Positions 48,832-57,514 of a DNA stretch of 64,000 nt are shown in pieces; the first letter of the stretch is position 1; every line of letters begins with the position of its first letter. Source of the DNA: Psychrobacter immobilis (lineage in GTDB: Bacteria; Pseudomonadota; Gammaproteobacteria; Pseudomonadales; Moraxellaceae); contig CAJGZL010000001.1 in NCBI GenBank assembly GCA_904846145.1, positions 2,852,001 through 2,916,000 on the forward strand, given 5' to 3'. The translations under genes were made by a program, and so were the position numbers. The notes below the pieces were generated by a model, which did no database searches, was not told the origin of the DNA, and saw nothing but the letters and a program-made list of their open reading frames with translations.

Positions 48832-49242
48832 CTAAAATTGTACTAAACGACAATCGCCTTGCATCATCATCGCCAGCTCACTAAGGCCAACCAGCTCAAA
48901 ACCTTGGGCTAGATTATCGCCTTGCAATTGATGACGAGCGCTGTTATCAGTATCACTGATACCGCGACTAAGGGCGGTACTGACGCATACAGGTAAGCTG
49001 ATATTGTGTTGTGCTGCGAGTGCTTGCCACTGCTCAGTTAGATTGATCTGATCAGCCGATTGCCAACGCAAGCGATTAGCAATATGCGCGGCGTCCGCAT
49101 AAAAGAACAGTTTTAAAGAGTCGCTATCCATCGTAGCCGCCTGCTCAAAATAGGCTTGTGCATAGCGCAATGCCAAATGAGCAAGGGGATGGCTTGGATC
49201 TTTGGTGATAAGTAATAGAGGCGTGATCATAGCAGTAGTCAT
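48832..49242 (-). CDS. tusD: TusD (DsrE-like) sulfurtransferase subunit
   Basis: TusD carries the catalytic cysteine that accepts sulfur from TusA. The 136-residue protein has it in LPVCVSTALSRGI, preceded by KLFFYADAAHIAN, and has the C-terminal FELVGLSELAMMMQGDCRLVQF-type ending (LSELAMMMQ). The ATG at 49242 may be replaced by MITPLLLITK at 49230. It is the first gene of tusDCBE. tusA itself is not in the window. Confidence 0.9.
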   Translation of the reverse strand: MTTAMITPLLLITKDPSHPLAHLALRYAQAYFEQAATMDSDSLKLFFYADAAHIANRLRWQSADQINLTEQWQALAAQHNISLPVCVSTALSRGISDTDNSARHQLQGDNLAQGFELVGLSELAMMMQGDCRLVQF

Positions 49243-49657
49243 AGAAGTAGCATTTATAAAGTTAATAATTATAAAGTCAGTAGTTATAAAACAAGCATCA
49301 TAAACGATGTTAACGATGACTATAATAACAAATTCTAGCCGTCGCTAACATCAGCAACTTTAATCATTTGCTTACTTGTGTTGTCGCCTTCAAATAAGTC
49401 TTTGTAGGGTCAAGATTTGACGCCAGCTTATTTAATTTTTATTAAGCTTTTATGCTACCATAAAGTCGATTGAGTCTTAGTTTAGCTAGGTTATTAATAG
49501 TAATTTTATGCTAAACACTATTGCTACGAACGAGTAGCTATGGATATTAACTTAAGTACTGAGATTTAAGTACTAAGCTTTAAGTACTAAGATAACAGTA
49601 TTAAAATAAGAATTTTGATGGTCACCTTTATTTATCTCATAAGGAGATTTTCTCGCT
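49243..49657. other. Divergent spacer between tusD and glnE, 415 bp
   Basis: AT-rich with a 14-bp triple repeat at 49552-49593. The glnE ribosome site AAGGAG lies at 49641-49646. No clear promoter pair for either direction and no gene visible. Confidence 0.35.
49552..49593. repeat. Three tandem 14-bp repeats upstream of glnE
   Basis: TTAAGTACTRAGMT is repeated three times (49552-49565, 49566-49579, 49580-49593) with changes only at two positions. It lies 65 bases before the glnE start. Because the unit contains the palindrome AGTACT, each copy could bind a protein or influence the glnE 5' leader. Confidence 0.6.
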
Positions 49658-52516
49658 ATGCCCAACCTTAAAGACTATCAACCAACCAGCCATCAGTTGC
49701 AAGTATTACAAACGGCAAGCGAATTTGCTTATAACATTTGGGAAAGTCGCACGATCTCTTGTCAAACCTTTCTGCGCAGTTATCCTCTTGATCAGACTTT
49801 GACTCGCCAGCAGATTGATGATCTTATTCAAGATTATACTTTGGATGATAACTATCAGCTGGCAGATGAGCCCAAAGTGATGAGCGGTTTGCGTCATCTG
49901 CGCAATCTATTGATGATGCGCTGGATTTGGCAGGACGCACTGGGTGATATCGAGCTTGAGCAGCTAACCGATGAATTATCAGAGTTTGCGGATGGCTGTA
50001 TTTTATTTGCCAAAGACTATACCTATGGGCAGCTGATTACCCAATATGGACAGCCGACGTTCATCAATGCGAAGGGCAATAAACAAACCGACAGTATGGC
50101 TATTATGGCGATGGGTAAGCTTGGCGCACATGAGCTGAACTTATCGAGCGATATCGATCTGGTATTTATTCATCAAGCACGCGGCGAGACTGATGGTGAT
50201 AAGGCAAAGGGCACGCGTAGTATCGACAATAAACGTTTTATGACGCGTTTAGGACAAGGTATTATTAAATTGCTCGATAATAATACTGCTGATGGCTTTG
50301 TATTTCGAGTCGATATGCGTCTACGACCTTGGGGTGATGGCAGCGATCTGGCGATTCATCTATCGGCACTACAAAAATACTTTAGCAATCACGGTCGCGC
50401 TTGGGAGCGCTTTGCTTGGTTAAAAGCGCGAGTGGTTGGACAGGTTGAGTCATCGTTCTACCGTGACTTGCAGGCGATGATCAAGCCATTTGTATTTCGC
50501 TATTACGTCGATTATAGTGCGTTTTCAGCGCTACGTGAGATGAAGTCTTTGATCCAAAATCAAGTCGCCCAGCGTGAAGATTTAGATAATATAAAGCTCG
50601 GGGCGGGTGGTATTCGTGATATTGAGTTTATTGTACAGGCGTTTCAGCTGATTTATGGCGGTCGTCATCAGCAGTTACAAGTCAAGTCTTGCCTGCAAGC
50701 TATGCAAGCGCTATCTCAGCTGAAATACCTAAAGCTGCCAACGTATGAGAAACTACAAGCGGCTTATCGCTTTTTGCGTCGGCTAGAGCATGGCATTCAA
50801 GCGATCAACGATCAGCAAACCCAGCGACTGCCACAGGACGAGTTTTGGCAGCATAATTTGGCGACTACTTTAGGCTTTACAGACTGGCAAGCGTTGCTCT
50901 TAACCTTAAATGAGCATCGAGAGCAAGTCAACGTGCCGTTTGAGCGTATGGTCACTGAGCGCAAAGTGGCAACTCAAGAAGACACGAGCATTGTACCTGC
51001 CAAACTTGATGAGCAAATAGCGCAGTTAGACACGGTATTGAGCGAACAGAATCGCGAGCAGCTAGAAGCTTTTTGGCAATCAAAAATGATAGTCAATTTA
51101 AGCCCAGAGGCAAGGGCTCGGTTGGATGCTGCTTATCCTATAATCTTGCATGCCTTGCTTGCGCACCAAAAGCAGCAGCAATTAGCAAATAAAGCGTTAC
51201 CCCGACTCATTACCTTACTAGAGGCGATCAGTCGGCGCTCGATCTACTTAGTGATGATCGCTGAAAACCCTAACGCAACGGTTGAGCTGATTCCGATGCT
51301 GTCAGCCAGTCCTTGGATCGCAGGTGAGCTGGCACGCTATCCTGTCCTGCTCGATACGTTTTTGCAGCAGCGCTATCGCCATCTGCCTGATAAGCCTGAG
51401 CTGCGCGATATTTTGCGTCAGCGTCTTTTGCGAGTTGAGCCTGATGATGAAGAAGAGCTGTTAAGCGTACTGCGCCTGTTTAAGAAAAACCAAGTGCTTG
51501 CAGTAGCAGCCAGTGATGTGTTAGCCGAAAGACCGATTATGAAAGTATCCGACTCGCTCACTTATATCGCAGCGGTGGTATTAGAGGCGGCTCTTGAGCG
51601 TGGCTTTAGTGAGCTGGTCAAGCGTTACGGTTATCCTATCGGCAAAGGTGGCGATCCTGTCACCGAGGCCGATTGCGGCTTTGCGATCATTGGATATGGT
51701 AAGCTTGGTGGGCTTGAGCTGTCCTATTCCTCTGATTTGGATCTAGTATTTTTGCATCAGATACAAGAGCAGGGCATGACCACAGGCGAGACCTCAGTGA
51801 GTGGCATGAAGTTTGCCGCGCGTTTGGCACAAAAGCTGATGACTTACCTAAATACCCAGACCCGTGATGGCCGTGCTTATGAGTTCGATATGCGCCTGCG
51901 CCCCTCAGGCAATGCTGGCATGATGGTGGTGTCCTGTCATGCGTTTGAAACCTATCAGCTGAGTAAAGCTTGGGCGTGGGAGCATCAAGCCTTAGTACGC
52001 GCGCGCGCCATCTGCGGCGATAAGCGAGTGACTACAAATTTTTGTGATATTCGCCGTGAAGTTCTATCTTTGCCACGCACCCTTGACGAAGTGCGCGTTG
52101 AGGTGACGAGCATGCGTCTCAAAATGCAAAAGCATCTTGGCACTAGCGAGAGGGAGCAAGAAAAAGGTAAGTTTCATCTTAAACAAGACGCTGGTGGTAT
52201 TGTCGATATTGAGTTTTTGGCACAATTTGCGGTATTGGCTTATTCTCACCATTATCCCAGCTTGACCAAATGGAGTGATAACGTCCGTATCTTTGAGGAG
52301 ATGGCGCTACTTGAGATATGGGACACACAAATTTGCCAAGATTTGACCGATGCCTACTTACGTATTCGCGCTGCCACTCATCAATTAGCGCTATCTGAGC
52401 AGTCGCTATTGGTCGATGAGACGCTATGGGTTGACACTCGCGCGCTAGTACAGGATCAGTGGCAGCGCTTGATGGGTGGCAGCGATGACGGCTATACGGA
52501 CGAAGGGACAAACTAA
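49658..52516 (+). CDS. glnE: Bifunctional glutamine synthetase adenylyltransferase/deadenylase
   Basis: GlnE switches glutamine synthetase off by adenylylation and on by removing AMP, under PII control. The 952-residue protein has two nucleotidyltransferase domains, each with the GS-x-DxD motif: MGKLGAHELNLSSDIDLVF at about residue 150 and YGKLGGLELSYSSDLDLVF at about residue 680. Each is followed by the arginine-rich RVDMRLRPWG / EFDMRLRPSG. The helical regions ARALxxxGGIRDIEF and DAGGIVDIEFLAQF are characteristic. The ATG at 49658 is 11 bases from AAGGAG. It is a single-gene unit. Confidence 0.97.
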   Translation: MPNLKDYQPTSHQLQVLQTASEFAYNIWESRTISCQTFLRSYPLDQTLTRQQIDDLIQDYTLDDNYQLADEPKVMSGLRHLRNLLMMRWIWQDALGDIELEQLTDELSEFADGCILFAKDYTYGQLITQYGQPTFINAKGNKQTDSMAIMAMGKLGAHELNLSSDIDLVFIHQARGETDGDKAKGTRSIDNKRFMTRLGQGIIKLLDNNTADGFVFRVDMRLRPWGDGSDLAIHLSALQKYFSNHGRAWERFAWLKARVVGQVESSFYRDLQAMIKPFVFRYYVDYSAFSALREMKSLIQNQVAQREDLDNIKLGAGGIRDIEFIVQAFQLIYGGRHQQLQVKSCLQAMQALSQLKYLKLPTYEKLQAAYRFLRRLEHGIQAINDQQTQRLPQDEFWQHNLATTLGFTDWQALLLTLNEHREQVNVPFERMVTERKVATQEDTSIVPAKLDEQIAQLDTVLSEQNREQLEAFWQSKMIVNLSPEARARLDAAYPIILHALLAHQKQQQLANKALPRLITLLEAISRRSIYLVMIAENPNATVELIPMLSASPWIAGELARYPVLLDTFLQQRYRHLPDKPELRDILRQRLLRVEPDDEEELLSVLRLFKKNQVLAVAASDVLAERPIMKVSDSLTYIAAVVLEAALERGFSELVKRYGYPIGKGGDPVTEADCGFAIIGYGKLGGLELSYSSDLDLVFLHQIQEQGMTTGETSVSGMKFAARLAQKLMTYLNTQTRDGRAYEFDMRLRPSGNAGMMVVSCHAFETYQLSKAWAWEHQALVRARAICGDKRVTTNFCDIRREVLSLPRTLDEVRVEVTSMRLKMQKHLGTSEREQEKGKFHLKQDAGGIVDIEFLAQFAVLAYSHHYPSLTKWSDNVRIFEEMALLEIWDTQICQDLTDAYLRIRAATHQLALSEQSLLVDETLWVDTRALVQDQWQRLMGGSDDGYTDEGTN

Positions 52517-52592
52517 CCTTTATATCCTAATTTGATATAAATAAAAGTCTAATTTAGGATAACTAAAAGATTTCATTTATTCAGAGCGCTGG

Positions 52593-52601
52593 TGCTATAA
52601 T
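52593..52601 (+). promoter_or_regulatory. Extended -10 promoter upstream of ilvE
   Basis: TGCTATAAT is a perfect extended -10 (TG-n-TATAAT), which can function with a poor -35; the -35 position upstream (TCATTT) is weak. It precedes the ilvE ATG by 124 bases. No attenuator hairpin is obvious between. Confidence 0.45.
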
Positions 52602-52724
52602 CTCTCGCAGCTTACATCGATTCTTTAATTATCTGTATCGCTTATAAGACAATATAGTCAATAAACCAAAATCTAAAACTCAACAAAAAAGTTAGGCATC
52701 AGCACTAACGTTAAGGATGATTCA

Positions 52725-53654
52725 ATGAGCATGGAAACACAAGACGGTAAGCTTTGGATGAATGGCACAATGATCGAACAGCCTGATGCCAAAATTCATG
52801 TGCTGACTCATAGTCTACATTACGGTATAGCGGTATTTGAAGGGGTACGTGCTTATCAAACGGATGATAAGCGCACTGCTATCTTTCGTCTAAAAGACCA
52901 TACTGAGCGTCTATTAGGATCAGCGAAAATATTTCAGTTAGAGGTACCCTTCGATGCGGCAACCTTAGAGCAGGCGCATAAAGATGTCGTTAAGCAAAAT
53001 AATTTAGCCGAAGCTTATCTTCGTCCGTTGATATGGATAGGTGCCGAAAAACTGGGCTTGGCGGCTCATAATAATAGCGTTAATGCTATGGTTGCCGCTT
53101 GGCACTGGGGTGCTTATTTAGGCGAGGAAGGTATTCAAAAGGGGATCCGTGTCAAAACCTCTTCTTATACTCATCATCTGCCAAACGTCACCATGTGCAA
53201 GGCAAAAGCCTCAAGCAACTATCCCGTATCAATCATGGCCAATCGCGAAGTCACGCGTAATGGTTATGATGAGGCGATTATGATGGACTCACAAGGCTAT
53301 GTCTGTCAGGGCTCAGGAGAGAATTTATTTTTGGTCAAAAACGGCGAATTACATACTCCAGATTTGGCTGGTGGCGCGCTAGATGGCATTACCCGTCGTA
53401 CTATTATTCAGTTCGCTAATGACTTAGGCATAAAAGTCACTGAGCGCCGTATTACTCGTGATGAGTTCTATCTTGCGGATGAGATATTTATGACCGGTAC
53501 GGCAGCTGAGGTCACCCCGATTCGTGAATACGATGATCGTACTATCGGCAATGGTGGCCGTGGCCCCTTAACTGAAAAGCTGCAAACTTTGTACTTTGAC
53601 GTGGTGCATGGTCGTAATGAGCAGTACATGGACTGGTTAAGCTTTATTGATTGA
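52725..53654 (+). CDS. ilvE: Branched-chain amino acid aminotransferase
   Basis: IlvE performs the last transamination in valine, leucine and isoleucine synthesis. The 309-residue class IV aminotransferase begins KLWMNGTMIEQPDAKIHVLTHSLHYGIAVFEGVRAY (in parts LHYGIAVFEGVRAY), has the PLP lysine in VTMCKAKASSNYP, the GSGENLFLVKNGEL block and EIFMTGTAAEVTPIREYD. The ATG at 52725 follows AAGGATG. It may be regulated together with leuA by the same amino acid signals but stands 14 kb away. Confidence 0.97.
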   Translation: MSMETQDGKLWMNGTMIEQPDAKIHVLTHSLHYGIAVFEGVRAYQTDDKRTAIFRLKDHTERLLGSAKIFQLEVPFDAATLEQAHKDVVKQNNLAEAYLRPLIWIGAEKLGLAAHNNSVNAMVAAWHWGAYLGEEGIQKGIRVKTSSYTHHLPNVTMCKAKASSNYPVSIMANREVTRNGYDEAIMMDSQGYVCQGSGENLFLVKNGELHTPDLAGGALDGITRRTIIQFANDLGIKVTERRITRDEFYLADEIFMTGTAAEVTPIREYDDRTIGNGGRGPLTEKLQTLYFDVVHGRNEQYMDWLSFID

Positions 53655-54395
53655 TTAGTCTTAGTATGTTTTACAAGAATTGTTAAGTTCAATGATTGAC
53701 ATTGCAGCTACTTTCAATTTCTCTTTTTACCTATCTTTTAAATGATACAAAAAGGATAAGAATTCTATTTTCTTAGCCTTTTTTAGTATAAATAATTAGC
53801 ACATGAGTTATTTGTATTTAGTCACTGTGCTATAGTCAATTCAATATAGAAACGATACAGCGTAACAGAAATTTATTTTTTGCAGGCTTGAAGCAGCGTA
53901 GACACAGCAAGCAAGAAAAATGAATACTAGCTACGCGGCTTTAAGATCCGTATCTTTTTTATTGCAAACCGGCTACAGACTAATTTGTATGTATGTCATC
54001 GGAGTAAAGCCGTAAGAGAATAACTCAGTTTAATGCTTATAGTAATAAGCGCATTAGATTTTTAGAACTAAAGCATATCAAGGCTAAGTATAAGCCCTTT
54101 AAAACGTGAATAGGTTAATCAGGTTTTATCCTTTTTAAATAGTAATAAACTAAAGAAAGATTTTATATAAAATACTACTGTGTGTTATGAATTCAATTAA
54201 GATAACAAAAGACTATCTAACTTTTCTTGTTCTAAATAGACGTTAGACCTCTTGTAAAAGCACCAGTTCATTGACTTCCACTAACGTAGTCATAAGAGCT
54301 AGCGATGACTTATACAAGAGGAGGTCTATTAGTAAGTAGAACATTTAAACGATATTGAAGTCAGTTCGAATTACTCTAATAAAGTGAGAATAGGT
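53655..54395. other. 741-bp intergenic region before galE, with a possible MITE
   Basis: There is no gene with a convincing start. A candidate mobile scar is an inverted repeat at about 54246-54325 (GACCTCTTGTA...TACAAGAGGAGGTC, arms of about 11 to 14 bp with a 3-base insertion in the right arm) resembling the ends of IS5-type elements, but no clean target duplication is present. No JUMPStart sequence for polysaccharide operons was found. Confidence 0.4.
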
Positions 54396-55376
54396 ATGTT
54401 GTTAGTCACTGGTGGGCTCGGTTATATTGGTAGTCATTTTATTGTGTTAGCTCTGCAATGTGGCTATAAGATTGTCTCTATCGATAATCTCTCTAATAGC
54501 CACATTAATATAAAAACTAATATAGAAACTATTTCTACTAAGACATTTGAATTTATTGAAGGTGATATTCGAGACGAGGTATTATTGACAAAAGTATTCG
54601 ATGAATATCCAATTGATACCGTAGTACATTTCGCTGGTTTAAAGGCAGTGGCAGAATCAGTCGCATTGCCACTACGTTACTATGACAACAACGTACACGG
54701 CAGTGCCATTTTATTAAAAGTCATGCAGCAGTTCTGTGTCGAAAAAATTATTTTTTCATCATCTGCTACGGTTTATGGAGAGCCTATATATTTACCGTAT
54801 GATGAGAAACATCCTACGAAACCGATCAATCCTTATGGTCATACTAAACTTCACGTTGAACATATGCTAAATGATGTTTGTAAAATGAATGAGAAATTTT
54901 CTGCTATCACTTTACGTTATTTCAATCCTATTGGTGGACATCCTTCAGGGAGTATCAGCGAAAATCCTAAAGATACTCCTAATAACTTAATGCCATACCT
55001 TATAAAAGTAGCACGAGGTGAATTACCCTATTTGCAGGTGTTCGGTGATGATTATGATACGCGAGATGGAACGGGTGAGCGTGATTATATTGATGTCATG
55101 GACTTGGTCGAAGGGCATTTAGCCGCCCTTAAATATTTGGAAAATAAAGGTTTTTATAAATTTAACTTGGGTACAGGTCAAGGTATTACAGTGCTAGAGC
55201 TTGTACAGGCATTTGAGGACATTAATAATATTAGAATTGAAAAAAATATTGTACCAAGACGAGAGGGGGATCTGCCAACATTTTGGGCAAATGTAAGCCT
55301 TGCTGAACAAGAGCTGAAATGGCGAGCTACCGTGCCTTTATCTACTAGTTGCCGATTAAATCCAATATTGCGGTGA
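54396..55376 (+). CDS. galE: UDP-glucose 4-epimerase, with a replaced C-terminal tail
   Basis: GalE interconverts UDP-glucose and UDP-galactose for surface glycan synthesis. The protein has the NAD loop GGLGYIGSH, the SSSATVYGEP and YGHTKLHVE catalytic Ser/Tyr/Lys region (Y-x3-K), LRYFNPIGGHPSG and NLMPYL. E. coli GalE has 338 residues; this one has 326. After LKWRATVPL the usual 25-residue end is gone and the reading ends in SCRLNPILR, so about the last 15 residues come from foreign sequence next to the glycosyltransferase. The active-site residues are intact. The ATG at 54396 is preferred to a GTG at 54384. Confidence 0.88.
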   Translation: MLLVTGGLGYIGSHFIVLALQCGYKIVSIDNLSNSHINIKTNIETISTKTFEFIEGDIRDEVLLTKVFDEYPIDTVVHFAGLKAVAESVALPLRYYDNNVHGSAILLKVMQQFCVEKIIFSSSATVYGEPIYLPYDEKHPTKPINPYGHTKLHVEHMLNDVCKMNEKFSAITLRYFNPIGGHPSGSISENPKDTPNNLMPYLIKVARGELPYLQVFGDDYDTRDGTGERDYIDVMDLVEGHLAALKYLENKGFYKFNLGTGQGITVLELVQAFEDINNIRIEKNIVPRREGDLPTFWANVSLAEQELKWRATVPLSTSCRLNPILR

Positions 55377-55381
55377 AATCA

Positions 55382-56470
55382 ATGAGAGTTTTACATTTTG
55401 TCACAGGCGGCTTTTCAGGAGCGACAAAGGTTGCCGTAGAACTGGTGGTCGCACACGACCAAATCGTAGGAACTGAGAATCTACTAGTACTGCGCCAAAA
55501 AAAAACGACTACTCTAGAAAAGCTTGCTGAGCTTGCTGATAAAAAAATTAGTTATCAAGTTGTTACTGGTGTCGCGCACATGGCGACTATTTATGAGCTA
55601 AAAAAAATATGTGAGCAGTGGCGACCTGATATATTGGTAGCCCATGGCTTTCCTGAGCATTTATTAGGACGGCGCGCAGGAATTTTAGCCAAAGTACCTT
55701 ATTTGGTGCAGGTTGAGCATAACTCTAAAGAGCGCTATACGCCGTGGAAGTTGTATCAAACACGTAAGCTAAGTAAGTCTACTACCTGTATTGTAGCGGT
55801 CTCTGAAGGCGTTGCCCAAGTTTTGTCTGAGCAAGGTCTTCATGCGCCTATTCAAGCTATTCCAAATGGTATTGATACCACTAGATTTGGCGGTGCAGAC
55901 CTATCACCTATCCATGTGCGACCACAAGATCTGATTATGGTGGGAAGATATGCTAAAAGCAAAGATCACGTTACTTTGATTAAAGCACTGTATCAGTTAA
56001 AGCAAAAAGGGATAAATCCCTCGCTGACCTTGGTTGGCAGCGGACGTAAACACTATCAAAAAAAAGTCCATGATCTGATTGAGAGTTATAAACTGCATAA
56101 TAAAGTGACATTTGTAGAATATAGTAGCGAAGTTGATAAGCTATTACTGCAACATAAAGTATTCGTCATGTCGAGTCGTTTTGAAGGACTAAACCTAGCG
56201 GTCTTGGAGGCTATGGCAAGTGGGTGCATCATAGTGGGAAGTACTGCAATGGGCGTGAAAGAATTAATTGATGACAAAAAGGATGGCTTTTTGTTTTCTA
56301 TCGGAGCAGTAACAGAGCTGGCAGATATCATCGAGACTGTTCTATCTAACCCATCAAACTACCAAGAGTTTACAGTGGCGGCTAGAAACAAGGTCTTAAA
56401 CCATTACGATAAAAAACAAGTCACTCAAGCATATTATGAGCTGTTTCAGAATTTATTATCAAACAGTTAG
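55382..56470 (+). CDS. Glycosyltransferase family 4 protein
   Basis: The 362-residue GT-B enzyme begins MRVLHFVTGGFSGATKVAVEL. The donor-binding half has IPNGIDTTRFGG, IMVGRYAKSKDHVTLIKAL and the E-x7-E motif in FEGLNLAVLEAMASGC. It resembles capsule and LPS mannosyl-/glucosyltransferases, but the substrate is unknown. The ATG at 55382 follows GGTGA; it starts five bases after the galE stop, consistent with co-transcription. The DNA upstream, including the tail of galE, suggests a recombination junction. Confidence 0.88.
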   Translation: MRVLHFVTGGFSGATKVAVELVVAHDQIVGTENLLVLRQKKTTTLEKLAELADKKISYQVVTGVAHMATIYELKKICEQWRPDILVAHGFPEHLLGRRAGILAKVPYLVQVEHNSKERYTPWKLYQTRKLSKSTTCIVAVSEGVAQVLSEQGLHAPIQAIPNGIDTTRFGGADLSPIHVRPQDLIMVGRYAKSKDHVTLIKALYQLKQKGINPSLTLVGSGRKHYQKKVHDLIESYKLHNKVTFVEYSSEVDKLLLQHKVFVMSSRFEGLNLAVLEAMASGCIIVGSTAMGVKELIDDKKDGFLFSIGAVTELADIIETVLSNPSNYQEFTVAARNKVLNHYDKKQVTQAYYELFQNLLSNS

Positions 56471-56471
56471 G

Positions 56472-56513
56472 GCATGTCCTCATTTTATTACTATGTATAG
56501 AATGAGGACATGC
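56472..56513. repeat. 13-bp inverted repeat between the GT4 and GT2 genes
   Basis: GCATGTCCTCATT (56472-56484) and AATGAGGACATGC (56501-56513) pair perfectly with a 16-base centre. Its left end AGGGCATGT resembles the AGGGCGTGT end of the 40324 palindrome. Lying just 1-2 bases after the GT4 stop codon, it could be a terminator without a T tract, or a repeat insertion. Confidence 0.6.
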
Positions 56514-56548
56514 TCCAGTAATCAATTAGATTTAAATGTGGGTGTGTT

Positions 56549-57511
56549 ATGAATCAAAGTAATATAACAATTAATATTTTAATACCTGTGTATAACGTTG
56601 AAGATTATGTAGAGGAATGTATCGAGTCAATCCTTGCTCAAATAGATATTAGAGCATCAGTCTTAATTATGAATGATGCGGCGACAGATAACAGTGCAGC
56701 CATCATAGAAAATTATAAGAAACATCCTCAAATAGATGTTTTTGACGCACCTCATAACAGAGGGCTGTCAGCAACCCGTAATGCTCTTTTTAATATGGCT
56801 AAAGCAGATTATGTATGGTTCATAGATTCTGATGATGTTATGTATGAAGATGCTTATTCATCTGTTATAGCTCAACTAGAAAAACTGAATTCGGATGTGT
56901 TGTGTGCAGACTATGTATCATTACGTGGAGAAAAAGAAGTTAAGAAAAAGGCGTTTATAGGCAAGGCTAATAGAAATTTAGCTAATAATAACAATAACTT
57001 CTTAGACAATATTATTGCAAATAACAGCAATCATGTTTGGAATAAAGTCTTCAGAAGACAGTTGATACAAGATGTAAAATTTAAAGAAGGATTGAATTTT
57101 GAAGATATCTTGTTTATGACTGATCTTTCGTTGAAGGATTTTAAATATAGCTATTTGAAGTATCCAGTCATAAAGTATCGTGAGCGTGAGGGTTCTATTC
57201 TAAAAAACCTAGACAAAAAATACGTAGATGATTATTTATTTGCTTTCACTTATCGCGTTGAAAACTATCAAAGAGATGGGAAAAAAGACGGCTATCATTA
57301 TTTACAGTATAAGATCTATAAGCGTTATATAGGGTTGTTAAATAAAATAGCTAAAAACAATCAGAAAGATTTACTAAAAGATACCTATGATCAATACAAT
57401 AATTTCTTTTCAGAGCTCTACCTAACTGCTAGTAAAGAGCTACCATTACATCAAAAAATAATACTTGATATTAAGAATTTTAAACTAGATAAAATTTTGA
57501 AAGAGATATAG
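56549..57511 (+). CDS. Glycosyltransferase family 2 protein
   Basis: The 320-residue GT-A enzyme begins NILIPVYNVEDYVEECIESIL with the donor-binding start, then ATDNSAAIIENY, and the DxD-type motif in WFIDSDDVMYED at about residue 93. The C-terminal part is basic and hydrophilic with no membrane segment. The coding region is clearly more AT-rich than the flanking core genes, with many AAT/AAA and ATA codons. It is 79 bases after the GT4 gene and 3 bases before the next gene, with which it must be co-translated. Confidence 0.87.
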   Translation: MNQSNITINILIPVYNVEDYVEECIESILAQIDIRASVLIMNDAATDNSAAIIENYKKHPQIDVFDAPHNRGLSATRNALFNMAKADYVWFIDSDDVMYEDAYSSVIAQLEKLNSDVLCADYVSLRGEKEVKKKAFIGKANRNLANNNNNFLDNIIANNSNHVWNKVFRRQLIQDVKFKEGLNFEDILFMTDLSLKDFKYSYLKYPVIKYREREGSILKNLDKKYVDDYLFAFTYRVENYQRDGKKDGYHYLQYKIYKRYIGLLNKIAKNNQKDLLKDTYDQYNNFFSELYLTASKELPLHQKIILDIKNFKLDKILKEI

Positions 57512-57514
57512 ACC

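Noticed and set aside
53655-54395. JUMPStart or ops element before the polysaccharide genes
   Set aside because: I looked for the conserved GGCGGTAG core and did not find it in the 741-bp spacer.
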